A program made the translations under genes and the position numbers. 64,000 bases of DNA from Rhizobium sp. SL42. GTDB taxonomy: Bacteria; Pseudomonadota; Alphaproteobacteria; Rhizobiales; Rhizobiaceae. Location: NCBI RefSeq assembly GCF_021729845.1, contig NZ_CP063397.1:1502001-1566000 (forward strand), given 5' to 3'. Below the pieces are notes generated by a model that worked only from the letters and a program-made list of their open reading frames with translations, did no database searches and had not been told where the DNA came from. Positions 37,439 through 46,352 of the stretch are shown one piece after another (the first letter of the stretch is position 1; each line of letters opens with the position of its first letter).

Positions 37439-37801
37439 ATGACGGATAATCGGGAAGAAGGTCTGGAAGAGCGTCGCCGGAGACTGGCTGCCGAATTGGC
37501 TGTCCGGGACACCAAGGCGAAGAGCGAGGAAAGCGCGGAGATCAACGCCGAAGAAACCCGCAAGGGTTACGGAATGGCGATGAAGATCTCGAGCGAATTC
37601 ATCTCCGCCATCGTTGTTGGCGCATTTCTGGGCTATCTTTTTGACCGCTTTGTCGGTACGGCGCCCTGGGGCATGATTGTCATGCTGCTCATCGGGTTCT
37701 GCGCCGGCGTGTTGAACGTCATGCGCGTCGTTGGAATTGTGGCTTCGCCGCATCCGGCTGATCGCAAGTTGGACTTGAAAGAAAAAGGCGACGGTCGCTG
37801 A
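37439..37801 (+). CDS. atpI: F0F1 ATP synthase assembly subunit I
   Basis: AtpI assists assembly of the c-ring. The 120-residue protein has a charged N-terminal half (EERRRRLAAELAVRDTKAKSE) followed by two membrane helices (FISAIVVGAFLGYLF and GMIVMLLIGFCAGVLNVM), matching the alphaproteobacterial AtpI family. GGGAGGAAGCC precedes the ATG at 37439, fixing the start within a frame open from 37289. It is the first gene of the F0 operon. Confidence 0.9.
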   Translation: MTDNREEGLEERRRRLAAELAVRDTKAKSEESAEINAEETRKGYGMAMKISSEFISAIVVGAFLGYLFDRFVGTAPWGMIVMLLIGFCAGVLNVMRVVGIVASPHPADRKLDLKEKGDGR

Positions 37802-37861
37802 GGCGATCCGAGCACGACGATAAGATATCCGCCCCGGCGGCAAAACGCGAAAGAGCAGAAC

Positions 37862-38611
37862 GTGGCCAACGATCCTACTCATCAGTTTCTGATCCAGAAG
37901 ATTGTTCCGATCGAAGTGGGTGGGATTGATTTTTCGTTCACCAATGCGTCGCTGTTCATGGTTGCAACTGTCGCAGCCGCTTCAAGCTTCCTCTATTTCT
38001 CGACGTCGAACCGGGGTCTGATTCCGACCCGCATGCAGTCCGTCGCTGAAATGGCCTATGAATTCATCGCCTCGATGCTGCGCGAAGGCGCTGGCAGCCA
38101 TGGCATGAAGTTTTTCCCGATGGTGTTTTCGCTGTTCATGTTCGTGCTGACGGCAAACTTGCTCGGTATGTTCCCGTACTTTTTCACCATTACCAGCCAG
38201 ATCATCGTCACCTTCGCTCTGGCGCTGTTCGTCATCCTGACCGTCCTGGTCTATGGTTTCTACAAGCACGGCCTGAAGTTCCTCGGCATCTTTGCGCCGT
38301 CCGGCGTGCCCATTGCTCTGCTGCCGCTGGTGTCCACGATTGAGGTTGTTTCCTTCCTCTCGCGTCCGATCAGCCTCTCCGTCCGTCTGTTCGCCAACAT
38401 GCTCGCCGGTCACATCACGCTCAAGGTCTTTGCCGGCTTCGTCGCGTCGATGAGCGCCATGGGTGCGGTCGGTGTCGGCGGCGCAATTCTGCCCCTTTTG
38501 ATGACGGTCGCCATGACCGGTCTCGAATTTCTCGTTGCCTTCCTGCAGGCCTACGTCTTCGCGGTACTCACTTGCATGTACCTGAACGACGCAGTGCACG
38601 GCGGTCACTGA
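37862..38611 (+). CDS. atpB: ATP synthase F0 subunit a
   Basis: Subunit a forms the half channels for protons against the c-ring. The 249-residue protein starts at a GTG (GTGGCCAACG) preceded by GAGCAG. It has five to six membrane helices and the essential Arg in [13 protein letters not shown]. It follows atpI by 60 bp and precedes atpE by 71 bp. Confidence 0.97.
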   Translation: MANDPTHQFLIQKIVPIEVGGIDFSFTNASLFMVATVAAASSFLYFSTSNRGLIPTRMQSVAEMAYEFIASMLREGAGSHGMKFFPMVFSLFMFVLTANLLGMFPYFFTITSQIIVTFALALFVILTVLVYGFYKHGLKFLGIFAPSGVPIALLPLVSTIEVVSFLSRPISLSVRLFANMLAGHITLKVFAGFVASMSAMGAVGVGGAILPLLMTVAMTGLEFLVAFLQAYVFAVLTCMYLNDAVHGGH

Positions 38612-38682
38612 GAATATAGTCGCTGGCCCCGGCGCAACCGGGGCCAAAACAGCCGCAACAACCATTTCGAAGGAGTATCCAT

Positions 38683-38910
38683 ATGGAAGCGGAAGCAGCA
38701 AAGTACATCGGCGCAGGTCTCGCATGCCTCGGCATGGCTGGTACGTCCCTCGCACTCGGCCGTATCTTCGGTGATTACCTCTCCGGCGCACTGCGCAACC
38801 CGTCTGCTGCCGACAGCCAGTTCGGCCGTCTGGTATTCGGCTTCGCCGTTACGGAAGCTCTGGGCATCTTCTCGCTGCTCATCGCTCTCCTCCTCCTGTT
38901 CGCCGTCTAA
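38683..38910 (+). CDS. atpE: ATP synthase F0 subunit c
   Basis: The 75-residue protein is two membrane helices joined by a short polar loop (GDYLSGALRNPSA). The proton-carrying carboxylate is the Glu in FAVTEALGIF of the second helix. GAAGGAG lies before the ATG. The c-ring is assembled from about ten or more copies. Confidence 0.97.
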   Translation: MEAEAAKYIGAGLACLGMAGTSLALGRIFGDYLSGALRNPSAADSQFGRLVFGFAVTEALGIFSLLIALLLLFAV

Positions 38911-38993
38911 TACACGGTTGGAGATTGGGATCACGGCGTGCCTTTCGCGGCGGCCGTGATCTCGTGCATTTGTGAATACACCTGGAGGTGAGC

Positions 38994-39581
38994 ATGTTTG
39001 TGACCCCCGCCTATGCCGAGGAAGCGCCGGCAGAGGGCACTGTCCACACCGAGACCGGCGTTCCGAATACGGAACATGCCAGCGGTGTGTTCCCGCCGTT
39101 CGATTCGTCCACCTATGCCTCGCAGCTGTTGTGGCTGGTGATCACGTTCGGCATCTTCTACATGCTCATGCAGAAGGTCATCGTGCCGCGCGTTGGCGGT
39201 ATTCTCGAAAACCGTCACGACCGCATTGCACAGGATCTCGACGAGGCAGCACGCCTGAAGTCCGAGGCCGACGCTGCGATTGAAACATACGAACGCGAGC
39301 TGAGCGCGGCCAAGGCGAAGGCCGGCCAGATTGCCTCGGTCGCGCGCGACGAAGCCAAGGTCAAGGCCGACGCGGAACGCGCAAGCATCGAAGCGGATCT
39401 TTCCGCCAAGATCGCTGCCGCCGAAGTCCGCATCGGCGAGATCAAGGCCAAGGCATTCGCCGAAGTCGACACGATCGCCATCGACACGGTCGGTTCGATC
39501 GTTGAACAGCTGATCGGCACCAAGGCGACCGCCGCCGACATCAAGGCTGCCGTTTCCGGCGCCGCCAAGCAGGGAGCGTGA
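38994..39581 (+). CDS. atpG: ATP synthase F0 subunit b'
   Basis: Alphaproteobacteria have two unlike b-type stator subunits; this is the b' form. An N-terminal signal-like stretch ([15 protein letters not shown]) precedes one membrane helix ([19 protein letters not shown]), then a long Ala/Lys/Glu coiled coil typical of the stator stalk. I prefer the ATG at 38994 (spaced correctly from GGAGG) to the GTG at 38988, which overlaps that ribosome binding site. Length 195. Confidence 0.93.
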   Translation: MFVTPAYAEEAPAEGTVHTETGVPNTEHASGVFPPFDSSTYASQLLWLVITFGIFYMLMQKVIVPRVGGILENRHDRIAQDLDEAARLKSEADAAIETYERELSAAKAKAGQIASVARDEAKVKADAERASIEADLSAKIAAAEVRIGEIKAKAFAEVDTIAIDTVGSIVEQLIGTKATAADIKAAVSGAAKQGA

Positions 39582-39586
39582 TCGCC

Positions 39587-40072
39587 ATGCATCTCGACGC
39601 AACATTTTTTGCCCTGGTCGGTCTGGTTCTCTTCTTCGTCCTGCTCGCTTACCTCAAGGTTCCGGGCATGATGGCCAAGGGGCTTGACGAGCGCGCTGAC
39701 AAGATCCGCGACGAACTGGCGGAAGCCAAGCGCCTGCGCGAAGAGGCCCAGCACCTGCTGGCCGAATACCAGCGCAAGCGCAAGGAAGCGGAAGCAGAGG
39801 CCGCAGGCATCGTTGCTGCTGCCGAACGCGAAGCCGCTGCCCTGACGGCCGAAGCCAGGCAGAAGACCGACGAGTTCATTGCACGCCGCAATGCACTCTC
39901 GGAGCAGAAGATCAAGCAGGCCGAAACCGAAGCCGTCAACGCCGTGCGCGTAGCGGCCGTCGATCTGGCCATCGCTGCGGCTGAAAAGGTCCTGGCCAAG
40001 AAGACTGACGGCGCGGTTCAGGACAACCTGTTCAAGAACGCCGTGGGTGAGGTCAAGTCCCGCCTGAACTGA
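39587..40072 (+). CDS. atpF: ATP synthase F0 subunit b
   Basis: The 161-residue protein has one N-terminal membrane helix (FFALVGLVLFFVLLAYL) and a long heptad-patterned coiled coil (EAKRLREEAQHLLAEYQRKR) as in stator b subunits. GGGAGCG precedes the ATG at 39587; a GTG at 39578 lies in the same frame and overlaps the end of b'. It is the last gene of the F0 operon. The F1 genes are not in this window, as usual in alphaproteobacteria. Confidence 0.95.
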   Translation: MHLDATFFALVGLVLFFVLLAYLKVPGMMAKGLDERADKIRDELAEAKRLREEAQHLLAEYQRKRKEAEAEAAGIVAAAEREAAALTAEARQKTDEFIARRNALSEQKIKQAETEAVNAVRVAAVDLAIAAAEKVLAKKTDGAVQDNLFKNAVGEVKSRLN

Positions 40073-40099
40073 TCGCAGGATCGGTCTTGGAATTGAAGA

Positions 40100-40123
40100 A
40101 AGCCGGGTTCGCCCGGCTTTTTT
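40100..40123 (+). terminator. intrinsic terminator of the F0 ATP synthase operon
   Basis: An 8-bp stem (AAGCCGGG/CCCGGCTT) with loop TTCG runs into TTTTT. It lies 28 bp after the atpF stop and is the most typical rho-independent terminator in the window. Confidence 0.93.
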
Positions 40124-40192
40124 GTTGTCTGCAATATGGAGTGTTGCTGCCGCCCAGCCGGATCGGTGATTGTCACGGGCAGCAGCGTTGCC

Positions 40193-40858
40193 TCAGTCGA
40201 TGAGGTCTTCCTGTCGCAATGGCCGAAAGCTCATACGGTGCAGCGGGCAGGGGCCATGCAGCGCGATCGCTGCCCGATGCATGGCCGTGCCATATCCGGC
40301 ATGCTGTGCGAACCCGTAGTGGGGATAGAGCAGCCCGGCCCGTGCCATCATCCGGTCCCGCATGACCTTGGCAAGGATCGATGCTGCGGCGATCGACACC
40401 GAGCGGGCATCGCCCTTGACCACGGCCGTGCCGGAACAGGAAAGTCCGTCCGGAACGTCCTTGCCGTCGGCCAGCACATGCATGGCGCTCAATTCAAGCC
40501 CGGCAACGGCACGCCGCATCGCGTCGAGGCTCGCCTTGCGGATATCGCGTGCATCGATATGGCGGGGTGACGAAGAGGCGATAGAGACGGTGGCAGTCGC
40601 AAGGATCTCGTCATACAGCCGCTCGCGCTGGGCCGCGGACAGTTTCTTCGAATCGTTCAGCCCCTCAGGGATACGCTTCGGGTCGAGGATGACCGCAGCG
40701 GCCACCACCGGCCCCGCCAGCGGCCCGCGGCCGGCTTCATCGGTTCCGGCCACCGGCCAGAGCCCGCGCCGCCTGGTGCGGCTCTCGATCGAGAAATCGG
40801 GTGCCAGCGGCATGTCGGCAAACAGGCTGGGAGAATCGGGTGGCGTTCGCGTTTTCAT
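40193..40858 (-). CDS. rnhB: ribonuclease HII
   Basis: RNase HII cuts RNA in RNA-DNA hybrids and at single ribonucleotides in DNA. The catalytic motif [19 protein letters not shown] carries the DE pair, and later Asp residues are in LNDSKKLS and SLDAMRRAV. The segment [17 protein letters not shown] is also diagnostic. I start at [10 protein letters not shown] (40858), giving 221 residues; the frame remains open upstream without family similarity. Its 3' end faces the atp operon terminator. Confidence 0.95.
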   Translation of the reverse strand: MKTRTPPDSPSLFADMPLAPDFSIESRTRRRGLWPVAGTDEAGRGPLAGPVVAAAVILDPKRIPEGLNDSKKLSAAQRERLYDEILATATVSIASSSPRHIDARDIRKASLDAMRRAVAGLELSAMHVLADGKDVPDGLSCSGTAVVKGDARSVSIAAASILAKVMRDRMMARAGLLYPHYGFAQHAGYGTAMHRAAIALHGPCPLHRMSFRPLRQEDLID

Positions 40859-41100
40859 GCGGCAGAACTCGCACGCACACCCGATCTCCTGCAAGCCCCT
40901 GGTCCCTTTCTCTCGTTGGACGCGAGAGCAAGGGGCGGCTGACCAGGGACACATCCGGCGCGAGGCGGCGGATAACCGCGCCGGAAGTCGAAACCCGGCC
41001 TGGACCGGGAGGCGCAATGTCGAGGCGGTGCCGGCCGCCCGGACATCACGATAGGGATCCTGCGCCTTTGTGAGGCGCCAGTTTCACAACAGTGCCAGTT
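40859..41100. other. 242-bp spacer between rnhB and the radical SAM gene
   Basis: No gene seen. Near its right end two imperfect direct copies of GCCAGTTTCACA-CAG lie about 15-17 bp apart (about 41075-41106); the second overlaps the stop of the radical SAM gene. This may be a local duplication of the gene end. Confidence 0.4.
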
Positions 41101-42258
41101 TCACAGCAGCGACAGCTGCACGCCATGGCTGTTCGGCGACAGGAACAGGTCCTCACGCAGATGCAGACTGCGGCGGGTCAGGCCAAGACGCTTGGTCGCC
41201 ATTTCGAAGCGGCGGCTGATCTGCCAGGCGTAAGGACCGGCGCCCTTCATCCGCTTACCGAATTCGGCATCGTAATCCTTGCCGTCCCGCATCGAGCGGA
41301 CCAGCGACATCACATGCCGGTAGCGGTCCGGATAATGCTGCAGCAGCCAGTCGCGAAACAGCGGGCTGACCTCAAGCGGCAGGCGCAGCAGCACATAGCT
41401 GGCCTCCGTCGCGCCCGCTGCCTTGCCGCTGTCGAGAATGCGTTCGATCTCATGGTCGTTCAGTGCCGGAATGACCGGCCCGAGCATCACGGCAACCGGG
41501 ATGCCGGCTTCCGACAGCCCCTTGATCGTCTCCAGCCGCTTTGACGGCGTGGCCGCGCGTGGCTCCATCAGCCGGGCAAGCTTGCGGTCGAGCGTCGTTA
41601 CCGAAATGCCGACCTTGGCGAGGCCGCGCTCCGCCATCGACTTCAGGATGTCCACGTCGCGCAGCACCAGCGCCGACTTTGTGACGATCACCACCGGATG
41701 ATTGGCCTTGTCGAGCACTTCGAGGATCTGGCGCATGATCCGCCATTCCCGCTCGATCGGCTGATAGGGGTCCGTATTGGTGCCGATCGCGATCGGCCGC
41801 GGCTTGTAGCCCGGCTTCGACAATTCCCGTTCCAGAAGCTTCGGTGCATCCGGCTTGGCAAACAGCCGCGCCTCGAAGTCGAGACCGGCCGAGAGCCCCA
41901 TATAGCTGTGCGTCGGGCGGGCGAAGCAATAGATGCAGCCATGCTCGCAGCCGCGGTAAGGATTGATCGAACGATCGAAGGGAATATCCGGCGATTCATT
42001 GCGGGTGATGATCGTTCTCGGCTTCTCGACCTGCACTTCCGTCTTGAACGGCGGCATGTCCTCAAGGCTCTGCCAGCCGTCATCGAAGGCCACGCGTTCC
42101 GTTGGTTCGAAGCGACCGCCCGGGTTGAGCGTTGCCCCGCGACCGCGGCGTCGGTCGATCTCGATCCGGAGCCCGGAAGAGGTCATCACCGCATCGGCAA
42201 TATCTGCCGTATTGCCAGGCTGAAAGGCAGCCTGGCCCACAAGAGACAGCTCGTTCAT
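41101..42258 (-). CDS. PA0069-family radical SAM protein
   Basis: The 385-residue protein has the radical SAM cluster motif CEHGCIYCFARP (CxxxCxxC), followed by a barrel with IAIGTNTDPYQPIE and ISVTTLDRKLARLMEPRA. It resembles the PA0069 group related to spore photoproduct lyase-like proteins, whose reaction is unknown. The upstream gene on the other strand is a small glycosyltransferase-like gene, 144 bp away. It seems to be transcribed alone. Confidence 0.88.
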   Translation of the reverse strand: MNELSLVGQAAFQPGNTADIADAVMTSSGLRIEIDRRRGRGATLNPGGRFEPTERVAFDDGWQSLEDMPPFKTEVQVEKPRTIITRNESPDIPFDRSINPYRGCEHGCIYCFARPTHSYMGLSAGLDFEARLFAKPDAPKLLERELSKPGYKPRPIAIGTNTDPYQPIEREWRIMRQILEVLDKANHPVVIVTKSALVLRDVDILKSMAERGLAKVGISVTTLDRKLARLMEPRAATPSKRLETIKGLSEAGIPVAVMLGPVIPALNDHEIERILDSGKAAGATEASYVLLRLPLEVSPLFRDWLLQHYPDRYRHVMSLVRSMRDGKDYDAEFGKRMKGAGPYAWQISRRFEMATKRLGLTRRSLHLREDLFLSPNSHGVQLSLL

Positions 42259-42402
42259 GTTTAGCTCCTCGCGGGGGCAATCAGTCCCGCCGAATGACTA
42301 TATTCCTACCATCATCAATGAGAACATTGCAAGAACAAAATTGAAAAATCGGGCCGCCGCAAAGCGGTGGCAAATCTTTGTGCAATGCGATAGAGATAGG
42401 CA

Positions 42403-42924
42403 ATGTTGACAGTGATCATGGAATGCCGCGATCAGGAGCCTGAACTTGCTCAGACGCTGTCGGTTCTCGTAGCCGGCGCTGTTGAAGGCCTTGTGAGCGA
42501 TGTTATTGTTCTGGACCACGGCTCCAAGGACGGTTCGTCCTTTGTGGCGGATGCCGCAGGCTGCCGCTTTTATCAGCAATGGGACATGAAGGACCTGCTC
42601 GGCACGGCGCGCGGCGAGTGGCTGCTCCTGGTCGAGCCCGGGGCGCGGCTGACACAGGGCTGGATCGATGAGGTCGCCGAATACGTCGCGCTCAACAAGA
42701 TGCCGGCCCGGTTTTCGGAATCACGTGCCTATCGGCTGCCATTGTATCGCCGCCTGACCCGGTCTCGCCCGCCACTGGAAAATGGCCTGCTGCTGCCCAA
42801 GCGCCAGGCGCAGACGCTGGTCAGGTCGGGCATGGATCTTCGCGATCTGGCAAATGGCCACAAGCCGCGGCGGTTGACGTCTGAAATTATCCCGTCCTGG
42901 GTCGCGCGCGAAGCCAGGCGCTGA
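42403..42924 (+). CDS. small glycosyltransferase family 2-like protein
   Basis: The 173-residue product has the GT2 fold start MLTVIMECRDQEPELAQTLS and SDVIVLDHGSKDGSS, where GT-A enzymes bind the nucleotide sugar, followed by ARGEWLLLVEPGARLTQGW in place of the usual DDD/DxD segment. The DxD motif reads EPG, so catalysis is doubtful. It is shorter than normal GT2 enzymes (220-350 residues) and has no membrane anchor. I recall similar short proteins next to moaB in rhizobia. Function unknown. Confidence 0.75.
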   Translation: MLTVIMECRDQEPELAQTLSVLVAGAVEGLVSDVIVLDHGSKDGSSFVADAAGCRFYQQWDMKDLLGTARGEWLLLVEPGARLTQGWIDEVAEYVALNKMPARFSESRAYRLPLYRRLTRSRPPLENGLLLPKRQAQTLVRSGMDLRDLANGHKPRRLTSEIIPSWVAREARR

Positions 42925-42941
42925 AGCGCATACTGGCGGTG

Positions 42942-43487
42942 TTATTTGCCGCGCGTCAGGTGCTCGTCGAGCCGTGGCATGATCTCGACGAAATTGCACG
43001 GCATATGGCGGTAGTCGAGCTGCAGCTTCAGGATGCCATCCCAAGCATCCTTGCAGGCGCCGGGCGATCCCGGCAGCACGAAGATGAAGGTCGCGTTGGC
43101 GACCCCGCCGGTTGCCCGCGACTGGATGGTCGATGTGCCGATCTTGTCGTAGGAAATTCGATGAAACACTTCGGAAAAGCCGTCCATGCGCTTTTCGAAC
43201 AACGGTTCCAGCGCCTCCGGCGTGACGTCGCGGCCGGTAAAGCCGGTGCCCCCGGTGGTGATCACCACATCGACGGCATCGTCTTGCGTCCAGGCCTGAA
43301 CCTGATCGAAGATCGACTGCCTGTCGTCCGCAACGATGGCCCTTGCGACAAGGCGATGACCGGCTTCCGTGATCCGCTGGACAAGCGTGTCGCCCGAACG
43401 GTCATCGGCCAGCGTGCGTGTGTCGGACACGGTCAGCACGGCAATGCCGACGGGAATGAAGGGCCGGGCCTCGTCGATGCGGCTCAT
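42942..43487 (-). CDS. moaB: molybdenum cofactor biosynthesis protein B
   Basis: MoaB/MogA-type proteins adenylylate molybdopterin. Family motifs are GIAVLTVSDTRTLADDRSGD at the N-terminus and VVITTGGTGFTGRDVTPEAL in the middle; LPGSPGACKDAWDGIL closes the fold. The start ATG at 43487 overlaps the TGA of ispE as ATGA, so it is translationally coupled to ispE. Length is 181. No other molybdenum-cofactor gene is in the window. Confidence 0.92.
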   Translation of the reverse strand: MSRIDEARPFIPVGIAVLTVSDTRTLADDRSGDTLVQRITEAGHRLVARAIVADDRQSIFDQVQAWTQDDAVDVVITTGGTGFTGRDVTPEALEPLFEKRMDGFSEVFHRISYDKIGTSTIQSRATGGVANATFIFVLPGSPGACKDAWDGILKLQLDYRHMPCNFVEIMPRLDEHLTRGK

Positions 43488-44401
43488 GCCATGTCTCCTG
43501 GATATGTCTGGCTCGCCTGAAAATACCAGTCCGGCCGCTTTTGGCGAAGGGTAGCGGCGGCTTGCTCGGCATGGTGCTGGTCGGCAAAGATCCCGAAGCA
43601 TGTCGCGCCCGAGCCGGACATGCGGGTGAACAGCGCGCCCTCTGCGGCGAACATGTCCGACAGCATGCCGATCTCCGCCAGCAACGCGCGCGCCGGCGGC
43701 TCCAGGTCGTTGCGCAGGGTGCCCAGCCGCTCTATCCAGTCAGAAAGTGCGGCGTCGGTCGGCAAGTCTGGCATGACAGGATTGGCCTTGTTCGCCAGCA
43801 GCCGGAAGATGGTCGGCGTCGAGACGCCCTTCAACGGATTGCCGAGCACCAGTGCCAGCGCCGGCATCTGGGGCAGGGGCGTCAGGATTTCGCCGATGCC
43901 GCTCGCCCTAAGCGGCCTCGACTGCAGGCACATCGGCACGTCGGCACCGAGTGCGAGTGCGAGCCTCTGCAATGTTTCGTCGGATATGTCGGCGCGCCAC
44001 AATCGCAACAGCCCGCGCAATGTCCCGGCCGCGTCGGCAGACCCGCCGCCGATGCCCGACGCGATCGGGAGTTCCTTTTCCAGCACGATCGAAACCGGCG
44101 GTGCGGCACTGTTTTCCGCCGCCAGAGCCTTGCGCAACAGATCACGCGCACGAACAACCAGATTGCCGTCGCGCCCATCCGCATCGGCTGAAAGCATGGC
44201 GCCAAACCGGCCGGTAATCTGGAATTCATCCTGATCCGACAGCGTGAATGTCAGCCTGTCGCCATGCTGGCAGAACGTTACCAGGCTGTCGATCAGATGG
44301 TAGCCATCGTTGCGCTGGCCCGTGACATGCAGGGCCAGATTGATCTTGGCCGGCGCGGTCTCTTCGATCCGCACCGGCCGAAAATCGGCGCCATGCATCA
44401 T
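43484..44401 (-). CDS. ispE: 4-diphosphocytidyl-2-C-methyl-D-erythritol kinase
   Basis: IspE phosphorylates CDP-methylerythritol in the MEP isoprenoid pathway. GHMP-kinase motifs are visible: APAKINLALHVTGQRNDGYH near the N-terminus, and the ATP-binding LPIASGIGGGSADAAGTLR in the middle. The C-terminal motif is MSGSGATCFGIF. Length 305 fits the family. It starts 5 bp after the stop of the TPR gene and ends in a 4-bp overlap with moaB, so the three form one operon. It sits near a polyprenyl diphosphate synthase gene, which uses the same isoprenoid units. Confidence 0.95.
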   Translation of the reverse strand: MMHGADFRPVRIEETAPAKINLALHVTGQRNDGYHLIDSLVTFCQHGDRLTFTLSDQDEFQITGRFGAMLSADADGRDGNLVVRARDLLRKALAAENSAAPPVSIVLEKELPIASGIGGGSADAAGTLRGLLRLWRADISDETLQRLALALGADVPMCLQSRPLRASGIGEILTPLPQMPALALVLGNPLKGVSTPTIFRLLANKANPVMPDLPTDAALSDWIERLGTLRNDLEPPARALLAEIGMLSDMFAAEGALFTRMSGSGATCFGIFADQHHAEQAAATLRQKRPDWYFQASQTYPGDMA

Positions 44402-44406
44402 GATGG

Positions 44407-46218
44407 TCAGGATTTCTTGTCGATCTCAGCCGGCTTGACCACCGGCTGTTCGTTGATCTTGGCCGCATCGGATTCGACCGGCGGCATGCCCTTGTCGATC
44501 TTCGCCTGGATCTTCGGCACTTCGGCCTCTTCCGGCTCGGAAGCAAGTGCGCGTTTCCACTGATACGTGGCCTCGAGCTTGCGGCCGACGCGCCAGTAGG
44601 CGTCGCCCAGATGGTCGTTGATCGTCGCGTCGCCGGCGCGCAGCTCGGCTGCCCGCTCCAGTTCGGCGACCGATTCGTCGAAACGTCCGAGGCGATAATA
44701 GGCCCAGCCGAGCGAGTCGACGATGTAGCCGTCATCGGGCCTCAGTTCGACGGCCTTCTTGATCATCTCCAGCCCTTCCTGGAGATTGCGGTTCATGTCG
44801 ACCCAGGAATAGCCGAGATAGTTGAGAACCTGCGGCTGCTCCGGGTTCAGCTCCAGCGCCTTGCGGAAATCCGGCTCGGCCTTGTCCCACTTCTTCAGGC
44901 GTTCGTTGGCGATGCCGCGCTGGAAGAAGATCGACCAGTGGCTCTTGATCGGCGATTGACCGATGACTTCGACCGCCGTGTCGTAGTTGGCGGCCATCGC
45001 CGCGTAATCCTTGGCCTCGGACAGCACGCTGCCATAGGCCAGGTAGCTGCGTATATCCTTCGGATCGGACGCGATCAGACCCTGCAGATGCTCGCGTGCA
45101 TCCTCGACCTTGCCGGTTTCGGCAAGCGTCAGGCCGAGCTGCAATTCGGAAATCCGCCGCATCGGCGAGGCTTCCGGAACCTGGCGGTAGAATTCGATTG
45201 CCTTTTCCGGCTGCTTTGCATTCTCGGCAATGCCGCCGAGCAGGACTAGGGTGTCTGCCGCTTCCTTGTCCAGCGCATGCGACAGCTGGAGATAGAGCAT
45301 TACCGTGTCTTCGGCGCCTTCGCGGTTGAGCGCGCCACCGATGGAAAACAGCACGCCGGCCGCACCCTGGGCTGCATTCTCGACCATCGGCTTCGGTTTG
45401 CCGCCAGCTTCGATCTCGTCGCGCAGCGCCTTGAACGGTGCGTAATTGTTGATCAGCTCGTCACCGGCCGCCAGGGCATCCAGGGCCTTCTGCCTGTTGC
45501 CGGCATTGGCTTCGAGCGTCGCAAGCGCAATGACCGCCCGCGCAAAGGTGTCGGGCGCTGTTGCGCCACCACTACGGTCGATCAGCGTGTCAGTGAGTGC
45601 CTTGCGGGCCGTATCGTCATCGCCGGTCAGCGCGGCGATGACGCCGACATTGTAGTTGCGGAAGATCGCGTACCAGCTGGGGCCTTCCAGACCCTTCACC
45701 AGATCGAGCGCTTCCTTGCCCTTGCCTTCGCCGACCTTGGTCCAGGCTACCAGCAATTCGTTCATCAGGCGGTCGAGGTCGTTCGGACCCTCGTATTTGA
45801 AGCTCTTCAGCGCGTCGTCGTAGCGGCCATCCCGGATCGCCTGGAATCCCAGTGCGACGGAGGTCACGCGCTCGACGGCCGGATCGTTTTCCAGTTCCTT
45901 GGCGAGCTTGGCGCCCTCATCGAAGTCGCCGTTCATGATCAGGGCGATCATCAGCCGCTGTTGAATATCCAGCTCGTCCGGCGAAAGCTCAAGTGCCTTC
46001 TTGTACAGGCCGATGGCATTTGCGTAGTCGCGGTCGGCCTCAGCCGTCCGGGCCGCCAGAAAGGCGCCGGCAAAGCTGTCTACGCTTTCAAGGTCGAAAC
46101 TCTCCGATTCCGCCGGTTTGTCGGGCGACGCCGCAGACACGATCGGGGCTTGGAAGACGCTGAGAAGCAGCGCCAGGGCAGTGCCGGCGAGAAAACGAGT
46201 GGCGGGACTTTGCCGCAT
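44407..46218 (-). CDS. exported tetratricopeptide-repeat protein
   Basis: The 603-residue protein begins with a signal peptide (MRQSPATRFLAGTALALLLS ... VSAAS). The rest is a series of about ten TPR-like helical repeats, for example NAIGLYKKALELSPDELDIQ, KAEPDFRKALELNPEQPQVL and GLEMIKKAVELRPDDGYIVD. It is probably periplasmic or outer-membrane associated and a scaffold rather than an enzyme. The start at 46218 is chosen for the signal peptide; the frame is open upstream to 46407. It is the first gene of the operon with ispE and moaB. Confidence 0.88.
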   Translation of the reverse strand: MRQSPATRFLAGTALALLLSVFQAPIVSAASPDKPAESESFDLESVDSFAGAFLAARTAEADRDYANAIGLYKKALELSPDELDIQQRLMIALIMNGDFDEGAKLAKELENDPAVERVTSVALGFQAIRDGRYDDALKSFKYEGPNDLDRLMNELLVAWTKVGEGKGKEALDLVKGLEGPSWYAIFRNYNVGVIAALTGDDDTARKALTDTLIDRSGGATAPDTFARAVIALATLEANAGNRQKALDALAAGDELINNYAPFKALRDEIEAGGKPKPMVENAAQGAAGVLFSIGGALNREGAEDTVMLYLQLSHALDKEAADTLVLLGGIAENAKQPEKAIEFYRQVPEASPMRRISELQLGLTLAETGKVEDAREHLQGLIASDPKDIRSYLAYGSVLSEAKDYAAMAANYDTAVEVIGQSPIKSHWSIFFQRGIANERLKKWDKAEPDFRKALELNPEQPQVLNYLGYSWVDMNRNLQEGLEMIKKAVELRPDDGYIVDSLGWAYYRLGRFDESVAELERAAELRAGDATINDHLGDAYWRVGRKLEATYQWKRALASEPEEAEVPKIQAKIDKGMPPVESDAAKINEQPVVKPAEIDKKS

Positions 46219-46352
46219 GAACGAGCCTTTCAAGAACCGATAAAGAGCGCTGTCGTGCTTATATGGGAACGACGCGCGATGATTCACGCATAGAATGGCT
46301 TTTTTGAAGCAGGCCCGCAAGGCAATCGGCCCGTACGCCACGATTGTCCGCG

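Noticed and set aside
42403..42924. Truncated pseudogene of a full-length glycosyltransferase
   Set aside because: The frame has a normal start and stop, good codon use, and I recall similar short proteins in relatives; no remnant continues downstream.
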